From Mya arenaria (lineage: Eukaryota > Mollusca > Bivalvia > Myida > Myidae), in the NCBI RefSeq assembly GCF_026914265.1, contig NC_069128.1, forward strand, positions 28,711,960-28,775,959: DNA of 64,000 nt, written 5' to 3'. The translations under genes were made by a program, and so were the position numbers. Under the pieces are notes generated by a model. That model saw nothing but the letters and a program-made list of their open reading frames with translations. It made no database searches and was not told the DNA's origin. This document shows positions 21,989-32,955 of this stretch, in pieces. Within the stretch, counting starts at the first letter, position 1. The number at the start of each line of letters is the position of its first letter.

Positions 21989-23596
21989 CTAATCTTCTTC
22001 CGGCATAAGTTTCGCTAAAACTGGTACCTTCTCTCGCACAATCTCGTTTGTATAATATAAGTCATAGTCGTCATTAAACATGTCAGAAATACCCCTTGTG
22101 TCGACAAGGCAGTCCATGATTTTAGCAAACCTTCGAGACGAGTCCGCGTGTTGTCTTCTCACTTCCAGTTGCAGACGATCGGCCGTCATGGCTTGGCACT
22201 TTTCGACTAATCGTGGGTTGATGAGCTTGCATCGGCCGGTTGAGAACACAACTAACGCACACATTAACGCATGTTCTGTTGGGTTTGGATCGAGTTTCTG
22301 TAGCTTGACAAGGCAAAGTGTCATCTGATCAAAGTTCCGCTTTGAAACATATTTGTCTACTACGTCTTCTTCATGATAAACCTTTCCCATTCGTATAAAG
22401 ATTTTGTGTTCAGCACTAAATTCCCTAAAAGTTAACAAGATATCTATTTCATTTGCACTTGCTTTAATAAGATTGACCTGGTCACGCATTGGCAAAGACA
22501 AAAACAATGGTATTTCTTTTACAAAATCACAAATGCTCTCAAGCCACTCGTCCAGGTCCTGTACACTTTCCTCAATGTCAGCAACACGTCCATCTATATC
22601 AAGTCCGTGTTGTTTGTAAATCTCCGTAAACTCGGTCCAACTTATTGCCTTCAAACTTCCAAACAGTTCTGTCCTCCGTTTATGATTTTCTGCCGCATCT
22701 TCAAGAGCTTTTGGGACATCTTCATCCTTTAGATTGCCCACTGAAAAGATTCGCATTATACCTACATGTTCTTTTATTTTCCTGACAATGTCATCAGTAA
22801 ACTCGTTCGGCTTCTCAGATCCAATACAACATCGCGATAGCTTTGAGCAAACGATATCTAGCGATGCATCTAAATCCATGACGCTTTCTTGGTTTTTGAC
22901 TTGTTTTTCTTTATCACTATCTCCCTCTACTTGTGTGCCTGCACCTGTCGAAGACTTTGCCTCAATTATGGTTTCTGTCCGCTTGGACAGTTTGTATCTA
23001 CCTATACTCGATTTTTCCTTTGACATTCCTACCTCAAGGCATTTCTTTAATCGGCAGCCTTTACAGTGTCCCCTGGCCTTATCATTAAGAACACAATTAC
23101 CTCCCTTTTTACAAGTGTAACTGTCTTTCCTTAACAAATACCTTCTGAAAAACCCTTTGCATGCCGCACATGAAATGACGCCGTAATGGCAACCACATGC
23201 CTTAGCACCGCACACGTAACAAGGCGGAAACGTTAGTTTGGCAGTTTCTCGATTTGGCCGTGCATTAACCTCAAAAATGTTATCATCGTTTCTTGTGAGA
23301 TCTTTAGTTTGCTTTTGATACACATGTTCCGTTCTACACACGTCTTTTAAGTCAATGATATCACAACTTATTTCGGCATCAGAATTTGAATTCCACGGTG
23401 ATAGCATGAAGTCCGTGGGGGGACTGCTGCTTTCTGTTGTGTTTGATGAAATATCGTCATTAGGTGCTCTGTGTACCATTTGGGTCATCGGCAGCAGTAT
23501 CCCGTCTTGTTCGAGAGTGTCGCTTTTCAATGTCGAATCATTGTAAACATTCACAAAGCTTTCATCATCACCGAAAACTTCTGATGTCTGAGCCAT
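21989..23596 (-). CDS. Nuclear receptor E, 535 residues, complete
   Basis: The best-preserved copy. Residues 1-125 form the N-terminal domain with a Ser/Pro patch (SSSPPTDFMLSPW). Residues 126-191 are the DNA-binding domain: finger 1 CYVC-x13-CAAC, finger 2 CKKGGNC-x9-CKGC, ending CLEVGM as in classical receptors. P-box CAACKG; an extra Cys pair lies in ACGCHYG. The extension SSIGRYKLSKRTE follows. The ligand-binding domain runs from about residue 260 to the end, with signature FLSLPMRDQVNLIKAS at 365-380 and the AF-2 position VLAKLMPEED. No coding intron. Duplicate of D at about 9 kb spacing. The ligand and target site cannot be predicted. Subfamily NR1-like by the extension only. Confidence 0.93.
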   Translation of the reverse strand: MAQTSEVFGDDESFVNVYNDSTLKSDTLEQDGILLPMTQMVHRAPNDDISSNTTESSSPPTDFMLSPWNSNSDAEISCDIIDLKDVCRTEHVYQKQTKDLTRNDDNIFEVNARPNRETAKLTFPPCYVCGAKACGCHYGVISCAACKGFFRRYLLRKDSYTCKKGGNCVLNDKARGHCKGCRLKKCLEVGMSKEKSSIGRYKLSKRTETIIEAKSSTGAGTQVEGDSDKEKQVKNQESVMDLDASLDIVCSKLSRCCIGSEKPNEFTDDIVRKIKEHVGIMRIFSVGNLKDEDVPKALEDAAENHKRRTELFGSLKAISWTEFTEIYKQHGLDIDGRVADIEESVQDLDEWLESICDFVKEIPLFLSLPMRDQVNLIKASANEIDILLTFREFSAEHKIFIRMGKVYHEEDVVDKYVSKRNFDQMTLCLVKLQKLDPNPTEHALMCALVVFSTGRCKLINPRLVEKCQAMTADRLQLEVRRQHADSSRRFAKIMDCLVDTRGISDMFNDDYDLYYTNEIVREKVPVLAKLMPEED

Positions 23597-23660
23597 GTTT
23601 GTGCATAAGCATTTGGGTGTAGTCTTGCTGGTATTCCCTTTCAGACTCCGTTCTTAACAA

Positions 23661-24001
23661 CCTGAAATGCCGGTGCAAACTTACATTATAACACAACTAT
23701 AATCATTGAACTATTCATATGTATGCTTACAGAGTTAAAAATGGAATCCTTGTAAACATAAACACGTTTTCAATGCTTAATTTGCCATAAGGGCACGTTT
23801 GTTAATGCAGGCTAGAGATATATCTTAAATCGATGACTTTTATTATGCATGTATACGCCCATAAAAAGTAACAACAAGAAACTTTCTACATAAAGCTGTC
23901 GATCATATCAAGGTATCAATAAACTTATCTTTAAGGAAAACAAATAAGTGTGAAAGTTATAGAGATTAAATCTTTTTCACAACAACTAATCTAGTCAGCA
24001 T
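23661..24001 (-). promoter_or_regulatory. Upstream block of gene E, with defective splice donor
   Basis: Acceptor GCATTTCAG|GTTGTTAAG precedes the ATG by 65 bp. The homologous donor is AAAG|ATAAGTTTATTG, so GT has become AT, as in D. An intact donor lies in the distal block at 31643. Confidence 0.45.
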
Positions 24002-24447
24002 CACGGGTGGTAGATACGTTGACAGGACCCTTCCTTTTTGCCACGTCCCACCCCTCCAAAACAATCAAGACCAAAAGTGAATGGAACATGATCATCAATC
24101 ACAAAAAAACACTAAATATCAGCCAAAAAAATCACGATTTTTTTTTATTTTTAATTATAACAATGTACTTATTATAAGTAATATTTAACTCAGGCCTGTA
24201 AACCATGATATGTTTATAGGTCCGTGGTAATAATTGTAATTATTGGGATTTGTTTTCGTGGATTTTTTGATACACAGGTTTTTGTGAATAATGGTAAAGT
24301 TCAAATTATTTTTGGTCTTTTTTGTTTTTGTTTTATTGTTAATTTCTTTATTATTATTTTTATTATTTATTTATTTGTGTGTGTGTGTGTGTGTGTGGGG
24401 GGGGGGGGCAAATAGGGTGGGTCCGCAACGTATCTGCCGCCTGTGGA
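24002..24447. mobile_element. MITE upstream of E, same insertion as at 15 kb
   Basis: Flanked by CAGCAT at 23996-24001 and 24448-24453. Ends GGTAGATACGTTGACAGGAC and GGGTCCGCAACGTATCTGCC. Same insertion site as the D copy, so it predates the duplication. Contains (GT)n and a G-run at about 24344-24408. Confidence 0.75.
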
Positions 24448-24970
24448 CAGCATATATAAGCATTCATAGCTATATATAAAAGTCGATGCCAACAAACTTT
24501 CAAATATCACTATATTAAGTTCACTAGTATCACTGTAAATACTTCGGGATCGACCAAACATTTAATATTTGTGCGTTTTCAGCTCTTAAATACACGGTTA
24601 CAACTTTGTTATCACTAATTAATGTTTTCCATAAATGCATTATTTAGTAAGTAGTTAAAGGTGTACCACTCAATATATGTGTGTTATACATGTGTATGTA
24701 TTAATTTTAAATAAGAGTGTCACAATAATCAGTTAAATTGTTGTAATGAACTGACATCCTGTTTAACATAAACAAATACTCAATGTTTACTGTGTGAGCA
24801 AAATGACCCGCTCGATACTAGAAAGGTAAATAAGATAAGAGACTATATAGTGAACATTACCTAAAACTTAACTTAAACTGCATGTTATTGCTCTCTTGGA
24901 CCTAAAAAAATACATTTGGTTCGGGCATACAGACCCTACCTACGAAATAGGCGCCGACCCTACAGTTTTT
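24448..24970. repeat. Distal end of E duplication block
   Basis: Nearly identical to 15431-15950. Homology stops at CCTACAGTTTTT, and the continuation of the D flank (TATAGTCAGTTG) resumes only at 31158. Confidence 0.8.
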
Positions 24971-26028
24971 GGTCTAGGGCACTTGTGGCCTAGTTCATAG
25001 CCATAACCGCGATGTCTGCATTTTCAAGCCGCATCTGAGGGTTCGCTGACGTAATGTATTCATACGCTGTATTTTGATTGGATTGCCGTTAGCGAATTTG
25101 AATAATCAAAGTAGTACCAGAACTGATTACAATCACAACATCCAATAAAAATAGTTCTCCTAACAATTCAAGCTAACTGTATGTTCTTTTAATGAAGCAC
25201 AATAAATGCATACGTAGCGAGTGAGTTAATCGGGTTAACCACATGTTCTTGCATACGGTCAGATTATATGCAATAAGAATATGAACATATTGGAAAAGTA
25301 CGCATCGAGGTTTTTCCGTTCAATGCTCTTTATTGATATACTGGTACCCTCTTTCGCTATTATCCGAAAAGAAATTAGTATCAGCTAACCGTGGTGCCCG
25401 TCGCGCATTCGAAATGCAACATGATTTTTTGGTATTTATTGTTCAAATACTATTAATGTTAACTAAAAACCATATGCCGCGTACCTGTATAACTTTATAT
25501 TTTTGAGGAAAAGTAAATCAGGGTACCAGTCTACTTATTGACCTCAAAATTTACTCTGATCAGAGCGGCCGAATGATTCAGACATGTATGTTATCACTAC
25601 TTCCGGATGCTGATGATGTGAATTTCATAGTGTTTTATTGATGAAATTTATCAATAAAGCCGCCATTGAATGCTTACCACCATCAAACGGATTTATTTTC
25701 ATCTTACCGAGGGTAGCATTTTTAATTTGACACGTTAATTTTCAAGCAATACAACAAGTTCGTTTGAAAAACTCATGTGATTTCAATTTTGCAAAATGGA
25801 GATAAAAAATATCAAATATGCTCATACTTATTTATGAAGTTTCATTTTAAATGAAGCCAAATATATGGATATGTGCACAGCATCTGTGAATAAGATGATT
25901 GTTTACCTATGTGCATATAAAAATCTTGGAGCCACTCTCAGTGTAAGTACATGACATTGTGATAAACCATCGCCATGGCATTGATAAAACAATCTTGCAT
26001 GCTCAATTTTGATTTCCTCTCTTACATA
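24971..26028. other. Start of the 6.2-kb segment absent from the D flank
   Basis: No coding exon or known repeat recognised. Confidence 0.5.
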
Positions 26029-26426
26029 ATGCACCAGTCAATTGTTACCACGGCCCCCTCGAGGATATACCAGGGAAAAGGGCTGTGTTTTTACCTTTCA
26101 GGTGCCCTCGTAGCTAAAGAACTTCAGCGAACACATTATATATTACCTTTTTGGACATGTTGTAAACATCAAAAAAAAAATAATATCAACATTACAGTTA
26201 TGGAAGCCAGAACTAGTGTCCTCGCAATGCTGGGTGATTGCGGTGGTTTTGTCTTCCTTCAAAATATATCAGGAAATTGCTCTTACCTTAGATCCCCGGG
26301 GTGTGGGGTTATTCACGGGATTTTACCACCAGTTCGTTCTCGCAGGGCATGGATTTTACCGGGGATTGACTGGATGAAAATCCGGGGGGGGGGGGGGGAG
26401 GGCGTGGTTACAATTGTCTGGTGCAT
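26029..26426. mobile_element. MITE, ATGCACCAGTCAATTG family, copy 1
   Basis: Left end ATGCACCAGTCAATTGTTAC, right end GTTACAATTGTCTGGTGCAT, with a G-run next to the right end. Overlaps a 157-codon frame that is therefore not a gene. Other copies at 26876-27171 and 51563-51894. Confidence 0.8.
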
Positions 26427-26875
26427 ACTTTACAAGTTCTTTTTCTGAAGACGCTTTGTGCTCACTTTTTGTTTTCTAGCCAAGAATGAAATCAGTCAGA
26501 GATACAGTATGGTGATGCATTGTTGATAGATCAATATAAATTTGTGAAGTATTTGAGGGAAAGGTATTTGGTTAAATAATTTACAAGTGTAACTTTTGAG
26601 TTTTATTTAACAATGCAGTGCCGAAAATTGTGGAGATTTAATTGAATTTGTATTAATTAATCAGTTGACTTGTGGCGTTTAGGGAACAAAATCAAAATAT
26701 TCAATAAAGATCCCTTATGTTGTGGAATAATAAAGTAATGAAGATTTAATCTCACAACAGTCTTTCTCAAATGCTGTCAAGGCTTTTTTATGCTTAGGAA
26801 TATCTAACCTCGCGATGTCAGACCAGAAATCATCTTGGCATGAGCTTGGATCACAATGTATCATTATCCACCAGT

Positions 26876-27171
26876 CAATTGTAACCACGGCTCTCACATC
26901 CGGGGGTATACCGGGGATAGCCGGCGAAATGGGCCATGTTTTTACCTTTCAGGTGGCCCCGCAGTGCCAGGTCTTCCCGGAAAAAGCAGTGTGGATGGGG
27001 CTTAACCTAATGTCCCTTGGATGCGGGGCATTTGGTGGGGACTTTACCATCAGATTATCTCCGCAGGTCGGGGACTTTAGCTGGGTTTGGCTGCACTGAA
27101 AGTAAAAGTCCCTGCTATACTAGGACCGGGGGGGGGGGGGCGGGGGGCATGGTTACAATTGACTGATGCAT
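26876..27171. mobile_element. MITE, ATGCACCAGTCAATTG family, copy 2
   Basis: Ends ATCCACCAGTCAATTGTAAC and TTACAATTGACTGATGCATT. G-rich interior and right-end G-run. Confidence 0.75.
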
Positions 27172-27503
27172 TAGCTTGTGTATTCAGATAAAGTTAAGAA
27201 TAAATATTTATTTATATAACTTATACTTTGTAATCTACCGGTAATTCAAAGATTTGAAAAAGGTATCCTTTATCAATAAATGCAAATATACATAAATGAC
27301 TGTGCAAATCTTTTTGTATCATCCAAATATGAGTAGCTTGCAGGGTGAATGTTATTTGTAAAAATTATACTAGGTGAGCTTTCAAGATTACCTTTCCATT
27401 CGCATACACAATGCAGTTTGAAACCTGAATAATTAAAACAAATCTTGGTTGTAGACCATTACTATTAAATATTTGATAAGTCACAGACGTTATAAGGTAC
27501 AGT

Positions 27504-27749
27504 TTAAAGGGGCTGTACTAAGTTAATGATGAAAAAGCAAAAATTTAAAGAAAATTGTAGAAAATTGACATAAACTTGGTATCGATGTGTACAATTAATG
27601 CATTGAAACTTACTACTGATGATCCCCATAGTTTACAAATGATTTATTAATAGCAGTTATTTCGTGTTTTTCCATTAAAAAAGATTACTAGGTATTGTCG
27701 TTCCAAGACAAAAATTTAAAAAGTTGTCAAAATGAGAGTGCAGCTTTAA
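27504..27749. mobile_element. TTAA-flanked MITE, diverged copy
   Basis: TTAA at both ends. The right end GAGAGTGCAGCTTTAA matches the family best seen at 45702-45938; the left end is diverged. Confidence 0.6.
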
Positions 27750-29574
27750 ACTCATAATAAAATGTCAATGCACTTCAGTTGACATAATTTTAAAAGCATA
27801 ATATATCTTTTATGTGACCTTACATTATAATGAATTTATTCAGATCAGTGACTTTTCTTGCCCTTAAATGTGAACAAGAAAGCTTGGGATTGAACACTAA
27901 ATGAAACAGGAATGAAATTAAATGAATCACAAAATATCATCAAATTTATACACAAATGTTCTTTTATATACCAAAAAATGAAACTTTTTATACATACAAA
28001 AATTAAACATTTACTAAATACGGTTATAAAAAATGATGAATACATTTGTAGGATTTGATATCCTACTAGATGTAACTCGGCTTCGTTCATTTTTCTAAAC
28101 TTTCTCTCAGTGATGAGGAATAAATTTTATTCACTGCAGTTGTGTTTTCTAAGTTTATGAAAATAAGAACAATTGAAACAATTCATTAACTACTGTTGAT
28201 CAGTGCAGATTGTGGGAGGTCATGGTTGATTTCAATGAACCACCAATAAGCCCTGCCAAAATTGGATACTGATTGGTTAGTCAGGTGCTTTTGGTAGGAA
28301 TGATTAGCATGAATGTTAATTTTAACCATCATTTATGAATGTTAATTGTTTACACAATCATTGAATATTGAAATAACAAGCGAAATGTTAGTTTGAATGA
28401 TGAAAGCCATGAAATATGTGAAGTATTCAAAAAGAGACCATTTTTTTCAGCTTGTGTAAAAAATGAGAAAATTGTTAAGTAAAATTATTTATTGTTTATC
28501 AGGAAAATGTTGAAATCTCATGTTTAGGCCTATAGTGATCATACTTGATTTCTATGTTATTGGCACTTATTGCAATATGTTTTATTCATTGCAATATTTA
28601 TGTAAAACATCAATTATTATGTTGACTTAAGTTTGTAGATAAGAACTAATGGTATAGGTGATGAGAGAATTATCTCATAAGTCTTTAAAACCCCTTTTGG
28701 TAGTGTGAGTTTTTTGCTCAAGTCTTGTTCAGTTTAGCTTTTGAAGATTTTCAAAGTAACTGCAAAACAAGTCCAGCTGTCTAGAAAGACTATGTCAAAC
28801 CCTGACCAGATATAATTTCTTGTCTTACCAACTTGGCAATGGTTTTATCACAACATAGGATATTGGTTTGAACATGTTAGTGTTTTTGTATGTGGAATGA
28901 AATATCATAAGTGGCACTAAATTGAACATAATTTATAGTTCTCATTGATATTACACATAGCCCATAGCCCCAAGTACATGTTGATCTAAGATTTAAGGAT
29001 TGGATGGAGTCAGGGCAAGAACAATGCATGTTAATACATTGTACTTTCCAACACAAGAATTGTTTGTTTATTCAAGTAAATAAAACAATCCCAACACCAA
29101 GGAACTGCAGTATTGCTGCTTTGCATAACCAGCTTAATTGACATTATGAGTTAATTGCTGCAATTAAAGGCACATCTAGTTTTCAGAATTATTCAAACTC
29201 TGATTTAGCAACCTTAATTTAGTTATATGAACTTCTTTTGCGAAATGAAAGCTTTTTTAGATTTACAAGGACGGGTGAAAAGTATTTTCCAAATGTACTG
29301 CAACACCTGATACCTGTTGCCTAGGAATCCAACAAATTCTTGGCACTCCAAATGTTACAGTACTATTCAATTTGGAGTGCCTGAAAAGAAAGCTTCTTGA
29401 TTCTACATTCAACATCTTCTTTCTGTATGACATATTGGACCAGGGAATCATGAACCTACAACCTTTTGCATCTATTGAGATAGGGAGCTATCAGGACAGT
29501 GACAGAGGACAATATAAGAATGGCCAACTGCTGCATTTATTGAGTTATCTAATGCATACAAATAAAGACGGAGA
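27750..29574. other. Non-coding spacer
   Basis: AT-rich, with no recognised gene. The 112-codon frame at 29372-29710 has no family resemblance and runs into a repeat shared with 30640-30765. Confidence 0.5.
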
Positions 29575-29705
29575 AAATAAATTTTTCCAAACTACTTCCT
29601 TAAGCATCTTGTACATGTATGTAGTTGTCTTTTACAATGATTGTTCAAAGTTACAATGGCCCTGTGGGTTAAAGATGCTCTGTCCACGGGGTAACAGGTT
29701 TTGTA
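29575..29705. repeat. Short repeat also present at 30640-30765
   Basis: Shared ACTACTTCCTAA/TAAGCAT, GTCTTTTACAA-GATTGTT and TGTGG-TTAAAG. The two copies flank the small gene at 30017-30217. Confidence 0.6.
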
Positions 29706-30016
29706 CATAATAGGGTTATAAGTACTGCGTCTTGATCCAGTAGGTTGTATTCGACTCAAGGAGATTTTTGCACATTCCGACACCACAAGGCACAAGCCGA
29801 GTAAAATCAAAATCTACAAAAAAACTACCAGAATCAAATATGACATTCCGCCATATCCGGATCAAAACGCAGTTACCATATTTTAGCCTAAAATGTTATA
29901 ATTATGTGAAGTACTTTTATGCGCAGTCACCCATAGTCGCTTAGGTGTTAATCCGATCTGGTCATTGTTCAGTTTAATTTCGTCCTGTCCAGACGTCCAG
30001 TATTTGACTTAAAAAA

Positions 30017-30217
30017 ATGGCGGCATCAGAAAATGGCGCTCGACCGAAGACAAAGGCTTCGCGAAAAGTTCAAGAGGCCATTGAGTCTCTAGTGGAGGAG
30101 AACAAGGAAATACAAGAGGAGCTTGTGAATTTGACTCCAAAGAAGGAGACCTCTTACAACTCTCTGGATGCTTTACGTCGTGAATGCTCGGTTCTACAAC
30201 AGCAGATAGCGTACTGA
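30017..30217 (+). CDS. Small coiled-coil protein, 66 residues, single exon
   Basis: The ATG lies in AAAAAAATGGCGGCATCAG, a typical animal start context. The stop is followed about 100 bp later by two AATAAA signals (30315-30320, 30322-30327). The protein begins MAASENGARPKTKAS, with a basic patch. Residues 17-40 and 49-65 are Glu/Leu-rich and look like short coiled coils separated by TPKKETSY. There is no signal peptide or membrane segment. Codon use differs from the AT-rich surroundings. I do not recognise the family. It could also be an intronless retrocopy of a spliced gene or a first exon read through to a chance stop. It lies inside the 6.2-kb segment that the D flank lacks. Confidence 0.55.
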   Translation: MAASENGARPKTKASRKVQEAIESLVEENKEIQEELVNLTPKKETSYNSLDALRRECSVLQQQIAY

Positions 30218-30314
30218 CGTCACAAGAGTGGTATATGGCCGTATTGCACTGGAGCGGAATATGGGTTAAAGTATTTTGTGATATGTATTGCATGTGGATT
30301 GATGATGGGTATAA

Positions 30315-30327
30315 AATAAAGAATAAA
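30315..30327 (+). terminator. Polyadenylation signals of the small coiled-coil gene
   Basis: Two overlapping AATAAA hexamers about 100 bp downstream of the stop at 30217. Confidence 0.5.
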
Positions 30328-30639
30328 GTTATGTTTGGTATTCCATTCTCACTAGCAGTGTGATGAACTGCTGATACCATGTTATGAAATTTGATGGTCA
30401 AAGTATTTAAAAGACATTTCAATATTTCATACTTTAAAAACATATTCATCTCATCTTAGTCTACTCAACTTGCTTTGCTATGTACAAAAGTCTGCAGCAG
30501 TTATATGAATAGCATTAGACAGAAGGCAGTGCCTAATATTTATCAACAGCACTAAGTTATCATGGTAACATGTTATATGAATTGAATACCAAGCACAAAT
30601 TAAGAGGGAGAAAATAATTATTCACTTTTTAAATAAAAA

Positions 30640-30765
30640 CTACTTCCTAATAGCATTGTGTATGCAGTATGACATAGGTGTACAATGTAGATGTCTTTTA
30701 CAAAGATTGTTTAAAGTATGGCTCTGTGGTTTAAAGTTCCCCTGAAAAAGAGGCGACAGGTTTAT
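30640..30765. repeat. Second copy of the short repeat at 29575-29705
   Basis: Diverged direct copy. See the first copy for shared words. Confidence 0.55.
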
Positions 30766-31157
30766 AGTATATAATTACATCATTGAAAAACTTCTCTGAA
30801 ACTGCAAATAACAGTTCTTTGATTAAAAGGAATTGATCAAATTAAAGAAGTATGTGTGCCAACCACGTAAATTAATTTGTACAAGTCTGATTTAACGACT
30901 TTGGGAAATTCAAAAGAACTATGACTTTATCTGATTTAACGCTTTAGCCCCCCCACCCACCCCCCTCACTCTACACACACTTAACTAGATTTTTCAAATT
31001 TCCTTTGCAGCTTGCAAGCAGTTTTAGTCTAAAGTTTAAGCTAGCCCATTAAACAGTGACCCCTTGTGATATGAGCCTATTTTTTCAATGCTTAGAACAT
31101 GGTTGTCAACATTCCCCTGAATGAGGCCCTAGTCCATCAGTGCTTTCAGCACTTTGA

Positions 31158-31815
31158 TTATAGTCAGTTGTTAAAAATAATATTACTTTTTTGTTTTGTT
31201 TTTTAAGTGTGTGTTTTAAAATGTAGTTTAAAACCATTTAATTACAGCTTTACATTAACATCATTCAGCCTAATAAAAATGAAAAAAATAAAAAGCCCAC
31301 ATGTTTTTGAATAGGATGTAACCCTAACCAAACCATTTTTTGGCTTTGTTAATATGTTTGTAATCATGTTAATTTATATATTAAAGCGGTTGTGCTATCA
31401 TGATTGTTTTGATGATCATAAGCTGTATATGCCTGTATCTAAATAAATGTTATATTCTTTTCTGTTCTGATAATGTTTAATGTTTAGGATACGTACAGGC
31501 TTTAGATATAATATATCTTATATCTTATAATATTATCTTAAATCGACACTTCATTAAGCATGTATATATATGCCCATAAATACTGACAATAACGAAGGCT
31601 AATAATTAAGCTGTAGATAAAACCAAGGTATCAATAAACTTACCTTTATGGAAAACAACGGTTATTTAGAGTTTTAATCCTTTTTCACGACTGGTGTGCC
31701 AACAACTAACAAACCAGTCAGCATATAACCAGTCATAGCTAAATATATTCCCTGTGCATGTATACATGTACATTATCGACTAGATTGCCGTTGGGTTAAT
31801 TTCTGTGACATTAAA
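31158..31815 (-). promoter_or_regulatory. Orphan receptor upstream block (distal to E)
   Basis: Collinear with 15951-16605. From about 31492 it is a receptor upstream block with an intact minus-strand donor AAAG|GTAAGTTTATTG (intron would start at 31643). If used by E, the intron to 23662 would be about 8 kb. Confidence 0.45.
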
Positions 31816-32065
31816 GCTGCACTCTCACAGATTGAACATTTTGACTATTTTTTTAGTTTTTACCTTGGAACGACCCGATTTTTGCGAAAATGCATGGACA
31901 CCAGTTATATATAAGACTACTGATGTTTTAAATTGATGGTTTAAGCATTTTTCTTAAACCATTAGTAAGCCATAAAACATTAATTTTTGAACGGTAATAT
32001 GAAAATCTGCGATCTGATCTTTTGTCAGCAATATTTTATCACTGGTTTGCAGATATTTACGCAAC
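31810..32065. mobile_element. TTAA-type MITE, right end lost
   Basis: Left end AGCTGCACTCTCACAGATTG as in the 45.7-kb copy. The inner part of the right arm (GATCTGATCTTTTGTCAGC) is present, then homology to the D flank resumes at GCTTGGATTAATT. Confidence 0.6.
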
Positions 32066-32194
32066 AATTTGCTTGGATTAATTTACTCAAGGCGATGATG
32101 CATTTTTCCTATTTAATGCAAGCTCTACTGCACATCAAATATGAATTATGCAATGCCATTGTACATGCCAGTAAGAAAAAAAGAAGATATTGTA

Positions 32195-32790
32195 TTTCTC
32201 CCACCTCAGATAAGTAGATCCAATAATTTAACCATGCTAGATATTCTTATCTTGCCCACGGGCGAAGATAAAATGCCCGTATGGAACTCCTTTTATCACA
32301 TTATAATTACCTCCATTGTTGAAGACTGTCGTCAGTAGCATCAAGGAAATCTTGTCTTATGGTAATATTAAGAACGCTAATTAATTATTTCTCGCTTCAA
32401 ATGTCACCATAAAACAGTTTTCAGGCACCATTCAAGAAATAATGCTTCATTCTCCTTCGAACTATTTAAAAAGACCGATTTGACTATTAAAATTAACTGG
32501 ATCACTGCGCGTAAATCCATGACAACCACGTGCTATCGCATATCCATACGCAATTATTTTCACTAAGTAAGAAAGAGTTCCAGCAAAAAATACATTTTTA
32601 CTTAATTTTGTTTAACTGAGGTGGGAGAAAAAGCATCTACCATAGCCGCTCGTATAAGATAGGTTCATCCCGACCCTCGCGCAGGGTGTTTTGCGGAAAC
32701 TCGGTAAACCTCGTTTCCGCAAAACACCCTACGCTCGGGTCGGAATGAACCTATCTTATACTTTCGGCCATGGAAGATACTTATAATTTG
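32195..32790. mobile_element. Dispersed element with 15-bp inverted ends and long hairpin tail
   Basis: TTTCTCCCACCTCAG (32195-32209) and its exact inverse at 32616-32630, followed by a tail holding a hairpin at 32652-32761. A second copy lies at 55388-55933 with the same ends. Low coding capacity, so non-autonomous. Confidence 0.75.
32652..32761. repeat. Near-perfect inverted repeat, arms about 51 bp
   Basis: The left arm starts GTATAAGATAGGTTCAT and the right arm ends ATGAACCTATCTTATAC. The centre pairs TGTTTTGCGGAAAC with GTTTCCGCAAAACA. In the 55.9-kb copy only the outer arms are present. Confidence 0.9.
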
Positions 32791-32835
32791 CCCGTATTTT
32801 CGTGAATTGGTTATCCATTGTTTGTCTAGTTCCTA

Positions 32836-32955
32836 GTCTAAAATAATAGACGTGTTATACGGGATTCTTCCAATCACAAAATAATAGACGTGTTATACGG
32901 GATTCTTCCAATCCCCAAATAATAGACGTGTCATATGGGATTCTTCCAATCCCTA
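32836..32955 (+). repeat. Three tandem units of about 42 bp
   Basis: Each unit holds AATAATAGACGTGTTATACG and GGGATTCTTCCAATC. A fourth, single copy lies at 34853-34900 in SDF2 intron 1. Confidence 0.9.

Noticed and set aside
25975..26448. 157-codon plus-strand frame
   Set aside because: Most of it is the MITE at 26029-26426, and it has no protein family motif.
29372..29710. 112-codon plus-strand frame
   Set aside because: Half of it is a repeat shared with 30640-30765 and no family is recognisable.
30009..30449. 146-codon minus-strand frame
   Set aside because: Antisense shadow of the 66-residue gene and its 3'UTR.
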